This document shows positions 9,900-17,828 of a DNA stretch of 17,828 nt, in pieces. Origin of the DNA: Cudoniella acicularis (lineage: Eukaryota; Ascomycota; Leotiomycetes; Helotiales; Helotiaceae); the NCBI GenBank assembly GCA_013054445.1, contig JAAMPI010001206.1:1-17828 (forward strand), given 5' to 3'. Below the pieces are notes generated by a model. It ran no database searches and was not told the origin of the DNA. It saw nothing but the letters and a program-made list of their open reading frames with translations. Each line of letters begins with the position of its first letter. Position 1 is the first letter of the stretch. The position numbers and the translations under genes were made by a program.

Positions 9900-11310
9900 A
9901 TGCTTCTCAACGAGCTTCCTAGAGAGCTACTAAGCCTCATCTTTTACCTGGTTGCTGAGTTAGGAGGAGTCAATGACTGCCGCAATATTGCTCTGACATG
10001 TAGAGCTTTCCAAAAATTAGCCCGGCCTTCAATTCTCCGTATAGCTCTTTCATCACCCCAATGCCAGCTCCTCAAACGATCCCTAGACGCAGATCCTTCT
10101 TACGGCTTTGATGTGCGCACCGTATTTCTCTTTCGGAGCAACGTCAGTATCCCAGCTCCTGTCCATGAACGTGTTCCCTACAAATTCCATCAGCTCCACC
10201 TCTCCGACCTCCTAAGGTGCTTTCCGAACTTGCTTTTTTTTAAAATCAAACACGAGCTCGCTACCATATGTCACCTGCAGTATTCTCCTGTCCCCAGATT
10301 TTCCAGCCAGAGATACGCTCCAAGAAGTCTACCTCTCGGATCTGGCTACGTTCGCTTTTGACGTTATGGCTCTCGTGTCTCTTCTCCCTAAATTGAGGGT
10401 TTTAGGGTGTGTTGTTAACCGGCCTACTTCATACCCAAGCAGCGTGGTAGATTTAAGGTCCCTCGATGAATTCAGGGCAGGAAGAGGAGGACTCAGGGAA
10501 CTACGCCTTGCCCGCTCGCAGCTGGAAGACTTCGCGCTGAGGGATATCCTGCAATGTTGTTCTCGCTCGCTGAGAAGCCTCAACTGCACCGTCCCTATAC
10601 CATCAAGCAAACCCATCTGGAACGGGGGGTCGGACTCTCTCAGTTCGCAAATTATCTTCCTGGACACGCCGTTCTCGCTATCGAAGATTTTACCAGTTTT
10701 AGCGCCGGTTCAGCAGACGCTGACCAGACTGCGTCTGAATACTTTGAATCAGAAATGGTTGGGAGGCCACGATGAGAGTAGATTGGATCTTCGTGGATTT
10801 GTGGTGTTGAGGGATGTGGTTGCTTGTGCGGAGCTCTTTGTTGTGCCTTTAGGGGAGAGGTATGAGAGGAAAGGTTTGTGTGATTTTTTGCCGACATCAT
10901 TGGAGAGTTTTTGTGTAGGTACCTCCCTTTTTCACCCTCGCTCATACTAAATGGGTCTTTTATACTGATTGGAAATGATGGGAACACAGCTTGAGTTCGC
11001 TTTCAACATCGGGATCTTCTTTTCAATTGTTGGTGACAGAAATTTGGATGAAATTGGATACGCAGCCTATGTGAAAGAGGAATTAAACCCTCTGGATTAT
11101 GCGTGGATTATTGAGTTTGCACTGAGAAAAGAGGAGTGTCTTCCGAGATTGAAACGACTTACGTTGTGGGAGGTCACGGAGGTAGCGCTTGGAGAACTTC
11201 CACAGTTTGGTGCCGACACGTGGGATTTTCCGTGGGATGTTGAGGACGCTTTTGATGATGTGGACGTGGATTTGGTGGTGAGAGTTAGGGAGCCGAAAAG
11301 ACTCTACTAG
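9900..11310 (+). CDS. F-box protein, two exons, one internal frame break
   Basis: Model: join(9900..10914, 10990..11310), about 444 residues after one correction. The start MLLNELPRELLSLIFYLV is a classic F-box opening, continuing through RNIALTCRAFQKLARPSI (about residues 28-45). Such proteins link Skp1-cullin ubiquitin ligases to a target; the rest, with scattered Leu-rich segments such as LLPKLRVLGC and LRELRLARSQLED, presumably binds the target, as in leucine-rich-repeat-like fungal F-box proteins. The intron of 75 nt uses donor GTAGGT and acceptor ACACAG in phase 0; reading through it meets a stop. The frame from 9900 ends at 10361, and the frame carrying QEVYLSDLATFAFD onward opens only after 10214. 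One surplus base, in the T8 run 10234-10241 or the C4 run 10292-10295, joins them. The acidic C-terminus is unusually Asp/Val-rich. Substrate unknown. Confidence 0.75.
10234..10241 (+). other. T8 run, candidate indel site of the F-box gene
   Basis: Removing one T gives NLLFLKSNTSS and then the downstream frame. Removing one C from 10292-10295 instead gives YSPVPDFPARD. Both joins look acceptable, so the site is not settled. Confidence 0.4.
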
Positions 11311-12456
11311 GGCTACTCATTCTCAAAACTCGAGCTGCCTTTCCAACCTCCAATATTCGCGACGGCATCAAACAGCGGGAAAAGCCGCAAAAGGCAGTGA
11401 CTTCTTTGCACAAGGCAACATGACTAAACAGTCACTCGGAGGCACACGCAGGTACTCAAATTCCAGTGCAGTCTCAGAACACATGGCACTGTTACGAAAT
11501 CAATGTTTTGGTTTTGGTTGTTTTTCTGCTTAAGCGAGCGACCCCCCTTTTTTTCGGAGTAGTCGTCTCGGTTCTTGGAAACTGGAAACCCTAGCAGGAA
11601 ACGTTGGCATAAGAGGAACTCTTTTAATCCGTTACAAGAAGATCGCGAGTTTTTTTCTGACGTCCTTCAAGAAAGAAATGAATTCAAAGTCAGGAATTAG
11701 AAATTTGGTGGCCTTTTCTTGGAAAACGGGAACGGGTCTATATATTGTGTGTTTGTCCTGCAAGACCACACTAGCGCAATGAACAAAGTGAAGTCAAGAA
11801 AAGCTTTTGCCAGAGGTCGGAGGCCACCGCTGGGCTTACTTGTACCACCTGCAGCAAAGCTTGTCTCAGTGCGCGGCTCTGGTTTCTTCACCACCTTAAA
11901 TTGTAAGTGCATCAAGTGGGCAGGCGTTTTCGAAGACGTCGTCAGCTTTCATCTGTGCTCTGGTCGTGCGGTATTCTCTTCATCCAGAGCTTCGGTATAT
12001 AGCGTGATCCCCTCAATTAGGCTAGATCAATCAATAAAAGCCGGCTAAATTTCTTGCTGATTTGTTTACGATGTAGTACCCAAGAAGAGGATAAATATAC
12101 AAAATCTCTCATTTTAGTGGCTGTTCAGATCTCAGTGTTGCTTTGCGCCACAATCTAGATTGATTGACTCTAGTAATGAGCCAGTGGCATTGGCAGTAAC
12201 GTTCCACCTGCCGACGGCCGCCCAGGCGGGAAAACTTTTTGTACAAGACCGAAAGGTGGAATGCTATATTCAAATCGGCATTCAGCCTAGTGTAAATTTT
12301 AAAAACTGCGTCTGTTCAGTCACTTCAGGCACCGTGCGCTTGCCTGAGTTGAATGATATATCCTATAAGACAATAATTTTCCTTCGACTTTCGAAAGGCC
12401 GAACTTTCTTCTACGGTCAAGTTCAGCAGCAATTTCGAGTTAATAAGGCATTCAAA
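11311..12456. other. Intergenic region upstream of the secreted-protein gene
   Basis: No supported gene. An open frame at 11719-12048 lacks an initial ATG and has no recognisable domain. The frame of the next gene is open without stop from about 12160 but has no ATG before 12457, so I treat it as leader. AATAAA occurs at 12033-12038 and a TATA-like ATAAATATA near 12090; neither is firmly placed. Confidence 0.45.
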
Positions 12457-13959
12457 ATGCCTTCATATCCTCGGATTCGAGGTTTCGTAGCTCTTGTATC
12501 ATGGATTATCGCAATTCCTGCCACTGGTAAGCACAATGCCTCCCAATTCGAATTTCTACTAAAACGAGCATCGCAGAAGGCCTAGCAGCACCCCAGGCGA
12601 CCATAACCGCAGCTGCTTCTGGCACAATAACTTCACTCGTTCCAACCATCACGCCCAGCCCCAGTATCATAGTAGACGATTACCAGGCCAGCTGCTGGTC
12701 ATCCTGGTATTCCTACTCATCCGCATATCGATCTATCTACAACGAAAATGGAAACCTCCCTGAAGTCTCAGTCTCATTTTTGTCAACGTACATCGAAACA
12801 AATACAGGATATCAATATGTCAATTCCAACGTACCTAAAACGACTCTCTGTGACGGATATCCTCGCGATCTACAATTCCCTACCACATATTACAACGTCA
12901 CCAAATACACAACCCATTACAACTACACCCAATACACGCGAAGCACCTACCCACAAACAGCAGTAGTCCCAACCTGCACAATCGACGATTCCGAACGCGA
13001 CTGCACGCGCCTCTGGAACTCATGGAGCACAACCTATTCCTCCCTCAAATCAGCCCACAACCCCGCCTACGAATACTNGGGCTACGACGCCCGCCCTCCC
13101 TCGCAATACCCCCCTCCAAACCTGCCGCTCCGACTGCTCTATCGACGCCAGCGATGTGACCATGTACTACTGGCCCGTAACCACCGCCTCTGGCGGCGAT
13201 TTCTGCGCCCACAACGGCTCCCTCATTACACCTACCCCCACTGACGATTTCGGAGCCCCAAATACCATCGTCTCCGGTGATCTGACCTTCACCTCTCCCT
13301 CCGTGTATCTCGTTGCTCCCTCGGGTGTCGCTTGGTACCCGACTAGCGGCCACGGGTATTTCACTTATGGCAAAGAATGTGGGTATAGAGAGACAGAATT
13401 CACGTGGGCGGTTGATCCGACGGAATTCTCAACCGTGGATCCGCATTATTCTACCACTTACTCGCTCGATTGGCAGGATCTGAATACGGTAAGACATGAG
13501 GCGTATCAAAGGGAGTGCCCCCGGAGGTATGGCTGCAGCTCTTTCACGGATATCGTGAGTGATTGGACACCGTACGTTATTATGCCCACCGAGATAAAGA
13601 CGGAAGCTCCTCAATGGGCGACTTGCAATGGGAGAGGCAGATTCCTGCCTAGCTTAGTGAAGTTGGAGATTCAAACGGATAGCGATGATGGTGGTTGGGG
13701 ATGGGGCGGTGACAAGAAGAAGAAGAAGGTAGCTACGGTGTCACCAATAAAGGTGAAGAATAACGGGGCAATGAGAATCACGAGGCCGGCGACGAATACG
13801 GCAGCGAGGAAGACAAGCGCGAGGACGAGCAGGACGACGGGGATTTTTGATCCGAAGAAGACGGAGACGGCGGTGAGGCCTGGGGAGGTTTATGTGGAGA
13901 TGATTAAGTTGGTTATTTTGGATGGGATACCAAGGGTTGATGGTGATAAGGAGTTATGA
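12457..13959 (+). CDS. Secreted protein of unrecognised family, two exons, one ambiguous base breaking the frame
   Basis: Model: join(12457..12526, 12577..13959), about 483 residues once the N at 13078 is dropped. Exon 1 encodes a basic start and a hydrophobic segment (GFVALVSWIIAIPAT, about residues 9-23), a good signal peptide. The 50-nt intron uses GTAAGC, a TACTAAA-like branch site and GCAG, in phase 1. The mature region is rich in Tyr, Ser, Thr and Trp, with repeated SCWSSWYSYSS/RLWNSWSTTYSSLKSA-like segments, several N-glycosylation sequons (NVT, NYT, NGS) and cysteines around TCRSDCSIDASDV. The last 80 residues are basic and low in complexity after a Gly/Trp/Lys patch, with no C-terminal membrane segment visible. 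Function unknown; a cell-surface or secreted role is inferred from the signal peptide only. Confidence 0.72.
13078..13078. other. Ambiguous base N at the frame break of the secreted-protein gene
   Basis: Keeping N leaves the frame unlinked to the rest of the gene. Deleting it gives GAATACTGGGCTACG, read EYWAT, which runs cleanly into TCRSDCSIDASDV. The base call itself is therefore the likely surplus base; a C6 run at 13109-13114 is the alternative. Confidence 0.7.
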
Positions 13960-14466
13960 TCGAGGTAATGAATTGGAATTGGGGGAATGGGTGTTGATGG
14001 TGTGAATGAAATTTTGAAAAGAAAAATAGATTTGAGGAAATATTCATTGCTTCTAGCTCATGCAAAAGATTTGGGTGGATAGAGGGGCGTCGCTCTTAAC
14101 TTGGATATTCCAAGGGGAATTAGTAGATGGATGTGACGTGAACGCGAAATGTATCGCACGAAACACTTTGAAGTTCTCCACTACTATAAGACACGATTTG
14201 AAAGGAATTGAATTAAACCTATCCCAATCTATCTTTTTGTAATTAATCTCGAATTTAGTGTTTTCCAATTGGTGGTTGTTTTATAACTTTCAAGTGTTTT
14301 GTGTGACTGACCCCGCTTTTTCGCTTATGTATTACCCCGCACTTCCCCAGACTCTAGGCACCGTTTCAATTGCTCGAATCACAACAATTTATTTTGAGAT
14401 ATTCTGCGCTTAAACACCATTTAATTCGATCTCATTTCTCCGTAATCCGCGTCCCGCATCCAGGCG
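13960..14466. other. Convergent intergenic region
   Basis: AT-rich spacer between the 3' ends of the plus-strand secreted-protein gene and the minus-strand oxidoreductase. Small open frames at 14053-14268 overlap on both strands and look like chance. It must hold both 3' untranslated regions, but I cannot place the ends. Confidence 0.5.
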
Positions 14467-15572
14467 TTAGTCAACGACACATATAAATTTCCCTTTCGAC
14501 GCATTACTCTCCATCAAGGCATACGCCTCCTGAATATCCTTCCAAGAAAACACCTTCTCAATCGGCACCTCAAGCGTCCCATCAATAAACTTTGGCAACG
14601 CTTTCTCAACCAGAATATCTCTCAATCGACTCTGATACTCCAAATTTCGACTACGCAGCCTACTCCCTTCCCATCTCAACTGCTTATTCTCTAATAGCCC
14701 AATATCCAAACCAGCCGCCAACTTCGCTCCACTCAAACTCGCAAGTTGCACAATCCTCCCATCCAGTGCAGCCACCTCGAAATTACCTTGCGAGTAATCC
14801 TTTCCTATAAAATCAACAATCACGTCAACGCCATAGCCACCCGTTGCATCCAAAATACCCTTCACCCAGTCCTCGGAATGGTAATTGAACCCCTGAGTAG
14901 CGCCAAGGGATTTGCAAAACTCAACCTTGGAGTCTGAACCCGCGGTGATGGAGATGTTCTTCTCTCCTGCGGTCTTGGCATACTGGATGCCTGCTATTGA
15001 GACAGCGGAGGCCCCGGCGTGCCAGAGGACGTTGTCGCCTGATTGAAGCAGCCCACTAGATGGAGCGCTTGTGTTGCTGTTATCCATGTCTATTCTACTG
15101 AGTTATTTCATGCTCAGCAGTGAAAGGAGAGGGGTGGATTCAGAAATTGAATACCTCAGGAATTCCAGCTGCTACCGTCCAAGATATCTCGGCGGGTTTA
15201 TGAGTGAGCATTTTTGTCGACGAAGCGAGATACTCCGCATAAGCTCCTATCAAACTCTCAATTAATCAACTTTCTCACATTCCTCGAATTCTCACAAAAA
15301 ATTGAAAAGGTTTTCAAAGTACCCACCTCCATACGCCAACCCAAAAACCTCATTCCCAACCTTAAAATCTTCCAAATCACCCCGAGAACTCAACACCAAG
15401 AGTCTTTCCTGCTTGAGGCGGAACATTGTATTTCTCCTCCCGCTGCATCAGATCCATTCTGTTCAAACCGAAAGAGTGGATTTTTATTAGTGCTTGGGAT
15501 TCTGAGGGTTGGGTTTGGGGGTGTTTGGGTTTATGAAGAGGGATGAGATGGGGCCGGTGGCGTTTTTGATGT
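14467..15572 (-). pseudogene. PIG3-like quinone oxidoreductase (zinc-free MDR family), three frame breaks
   Basis: Exon pieces: 15327..15572, 15155..15246 and 14467..15089 on the minus strand; introns 15247-15326 (80 nt) and 15090-15154 (65 nt). Family members reduce quinones and related alkenals with NADPH in the cytosol. Clear landmarks are IKIHSFGLNRMDLMQRE, KVGNEVFGLAYGG|AYAEYLAS across intron 1, AAGIPE|TWITATQALHLVG across intron 2, the nucleotide-binding VLWHAGASAVSIAGIQ, and GKFICVVD before TAA. Zinc ligands are absent, as usual for this subfamily. Breaks: a missing base near 15494, a +1 shift at the G4 run 15380-15383, and a missing base near 15052-15054. At the second break VEFSG joins DLEDFKVG directly, although the family normally has about eight more residues there. 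No ATG begins the first piece; a stop lies at 15589-15591. Sequence is otherwise well conserved, so sequencing error remains possible. Confidence 0.75.
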
Positions 15573-16425
15573 CTGTTTTTTTACTTAGTTACTTGAGATG
15601 TGTTGAAGAAGTGAGGGGCGTTTCAATTGCAGAAAGAGTATTTTGTCCAGTACCATTTGGTGATTTATGCAGCGCCTTATGGTCACAGGAGTATCACCCC
15701 TATTTAACCGAGCCGAGAATCCGACACGACCGCCCAAGCTAACAAAACAACTTCTTGTAAGCATTGCGCACAACTCGTAAGCTTCCTCAAAATTTCAATC
15801 CGAATCACCTCAAAGAACAACCCGAACGAACTCCTCACTAATAGGCATACTACCACGTCATTGTTCTTATCCCGACCCCACTGTTGTGGCAGCCAATGCC
15901 TGCACACTGCTTAATAACCAAAGAGACAGGGAGACAACACGGCATTTCGGCGACCAATGCCAACCATCGGTGTTAACAATCTCACTTCGGACATCGGATG
16001 TGGAACCCAAGAACACAGAATAGGAAATCCACGAACGAATGAAAAATGGCATACATTCCGAGATTGAGCCGCTTATGAAAAAGATTTCGGCGTTATGCCG
16101 TGCCGGCTTTTATTCGTTAACAAATGTCTGGGCTGAAGCTTCAATGAGGTCGGCGGGTATGTCCCTTGTGCTTCTCCGCATCAGATGTCGGGGATAAATG
16201 CGAGAGTAGGTATGGTGATAAGGGCTTAACGACGAGGTCAAACTAAATAAATAACTCTTCTTTTCCCTCCCAACTTGATATTTCAATTGCATCCTCGAGC
16301 CTCACGTTTTATTCTGTGCCACGTTCCCGCAACTCTTCATTCCACAAGTCAAAGGTCAAACCAACGCCAAACTCCACCACTACCCCCGACAACACCACAA
16401 CAGACAACAAAAGCCAAACCTAAAA
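15573..16425. promoter_or_regulatory. Divergent promoter region between the two oxidoreductase genes
   Basis: No gene seen; small open frames overlap on both strands. It separates the divergent oxidoreductase (-) and reductase (+). CCAATGCC occurs twice in the same orientation at 15893-15900 and 15954-15961 and contains the CCAAT core of Hap-type factors. ACGTCA at 15855-15860 is a CRE/Atf1-like half site. CCCCT at about 15696-15700 reads AGGGG (stress-response element) toward the minus-strand gene, next to an AT-rich TTAAATA. An A/T-rich TAAATAAATAA near 16243-16253 could serve the reductase. All are motif matches only. Confidence 0.35.
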
Positions 16426-17672
16426 ATGTCAAAACACATCCTCCTCACAGGCGCCAACGGCTACCTAGGAACACACATTCTCACTCAACTCCTCCAATCC
16501 GGTCACACCGTCAACGCCGTCGTGCGCTCCGCCGAAAAAGCCGCCCAAGTACAATCCCTCTTCCCAACTTACACCACCCAAAAAGCCCTTAGCACAACCA
16601 TCGTCCCCTCCATCACCTCCCCAGGAGCATTCAACACCGCCGTGCAATCCACGCCCCCCTTCAACGCTGTAATCCACAGCGCATCCCCCTTTCTCTACCG
16701 CGCTATCTCTTCTAATACTGAGTTTCTTGATCCAGCGATAAAAGGCACGCTGGAGGTGTTGAAAGCGGTCAAGGAGTTTGCGCCCAGTGTGGAGAGGGTC
16801 GTCATCACGAGTAGTATGGCTGCTGTGGTTAATTTCTCGGCACCGTTTGTGAGTGAGCCGAGGAAGGTTTATAGTGAGGAGGATTGGAACCCGACGAGTT
16901 GGGAGGGGGCTTTGAGTGGGACACCGGGGAATGCATATCAGGCTAGTAAGAAGTTTGCTGAGCTTGCTGGTCAGCTTTTCCCTTTTTTTTTATTTCCCCC
17001 CTTTCCCCCTTTTCAAAATTCGTTTTGAAGAGAAGAAGCTAACAAGAAAACAGCATGGGATTTCATCAAGAACGAAAAACCCAACTTCGACCTCGTGACC
17101 TTCAACCCGCCTATGATTTACGGTCCAATTGCTCATTCTGTCAAGAATGTAAAAGAGCTTAATGAGTCGACAGCACGCATCTACAACCTCTTCATTAACT
17201 CTTCTTCCTCGGCCCCGCTTCCTCCGAATGGATTGCATCTTTATGTTGATGTTAGGGTGTGTTCTCCCTTTTCTTTCCCCCAATCCCCTGTTTCTATCTT
17301 TTCCAATCGTCAAGAAGCTTGGATATGATGTGAGAATAATTCAGTTACTAACAAAACAAATAGGACATCGCACTCGCACACCTCAAAGCTCTCACCACCC
17401 CCGAAGCCGGCGGCAAGAGATTCGTCATCTGTGAAGGTGGAATAGGCAGTCAAGAAATCAGCGACTTATTACGGGCAAATATCCCGGGGTTGAAGGAGAG
17501 AACACCAGAAGGTGTCCCGGGATCAAAGGGGCTGGATGCGAATGTGTTTGCCGCTGATACGAGTAGAGCGGAGAAAATTCTAGGGATGAAGTATAGGAGT
17601 AGAGAAGAGACGTTTGTGGAGCTTGCGAGGCAGCTTTTGAGTATTGAGAAGGAGGGTGGGGTGCAGGAGTAG
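16426..17672 (+). CDS. NADPH-dependent extended SDR reductase (GRE2/dihydroflavonol-reductase-like), intact
   Basis: Model: join(16426..16969, 17054..17256, 17364..17672), 351 residues, no frame problem. Introns are 84 nt (phase 1, CTAAC before the acceptor) and 107 nt (phase 0, TACTAAC). The start MSKHILLTGANGYLGTH carries the TGxxGxxG nucleotide-binding motif at about residues 8-14, and VVRSAEK (about 33-39) supplies the Arg expected for NADPH. The active site is present: TSSMAAV (Ser) and the YxxxK motif as AYQASKKFAE. NPPMIYGP and YVDVRDIALAHL are typical of the family. Yeast Gre2, a methylglyoxal/ketone reductase of 342 residues, is a close match in length and layout; other members reduce varied aldehydes and ketones, so the substrate is open. 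The start is the only ATG in about 200 bases of leader, in the context AAAAATGTC. The protein is expected to be cytosolic, as no signal or membrane segment is visible. Confidence 0.9.
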
Positions 17673-17828
17673 AGGCGAGGAGGTGGGGAAGTGAGGAGAA
17701 CTTTGAAGTGGGTATGCGAGAAGATAATTATGTGGGATGATAAGTATAATAGCAATTAGCGCCAAAAGAAGTCAATTTCGAGCTGAGTATTATTTTGCTA
17801 CGATCTAGAGAAAATTGACACTCGTCCC
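17673..17828. other. 3' flank of the reductase gene
   Basis: AT-rich sequence after the TAG stop, presumably the 3' untranslated region. No canonical AATAAA and no further gene start is visible before the window ends. Confidence 0.5.

Noticed and set aside
11719..12048. 109-codon plus-strand frame before the secreted-protein gene
   Set aside because: No initial ATG and no recognisable features; could be untranslated leader or chance.
12160..12456. Stop-free in-frame extension of about 99 codons ahead of the secreted-protein ATG
   Set aside because: It contains no ATG, and the hydrophobic signal segment fits the start at 12457. A missed upstream exon is possible but nothing supports it.
1..17828. 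Looked for a coherent gene cluster or a new defence or mobile system
   Set aside because: The six genes belong to unrelated housekeeping or accessory families with ordinary fungal spacing; no transposase, integrase, synthase core gene or repeat array is present.

Overview
The window looks like nuclear DNA of a filamentous ascomycete (Pezizomycotina, possibly Leotiomycetes, though that rank is only an impression). Its genes carry short GT-AG introns of 47-107 nt, often with CTAAC/CTGAT-like branch sites. Intergenic spaces are long and the promoters pyrimidine-rich. Protein families are typical of such fungi: a Cid1-type nucleotidyltransferase, an F-box protein, a PIG3-like quinone oxidoreductase and a GRE2-like reductase. 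I see no tRNA, rRNA, CRISPR array or intact transposon.

Layout. 1-1249 is gene-free flank. 1250-2004 (-) encodes a small protein with about four membrane segments, in three exons. 2005-5079 is a 3-kb block without a credible gene; it holds short exact tandem duplications, a near-perfect palindrome and, at its end, a 588-nt leader with no ATG. 5080-8955 (+) is a four-exon Cid1/CutA-like terminal nucleotidyltransferase of about 1239 residues with a complete catalytic triad. 9900-11310 (+) is a two-exon F-box protein. 12457-13959 (+) is a two-exon secreted protein of unrecognised family. 14467-15572 (-) is a broken PIG3-type quinone oxidoreductase. 16426-17672 (+) is an intact three-exon NADPH-dependent extended SDR reductase, divergent from the oxidoreductase. 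The genes do not form an obvious pathway. The only suggestive pairing is the two divergent oxidoreductases, both from families that handle reactive quinones or carbonyls.

The most striking property is that five of the six genes need a frame correction inside an otherwise well-preserved coding exon. In four of them one extra base explains it: an A9 run, a T8 or C4 run, a G/C run, and a single ambiguous N at 13078. The oxidoreductase carries three breaks and also appears to lack a stretch of its N-terminal domain. The reductase at the right end has none. The simplest reading is homopolymer indel error in the assembly, with real decay plausible only for the oxidoreductase. I did not find evidence for a previously undescribed system; the leads worth following are listed in the findings.
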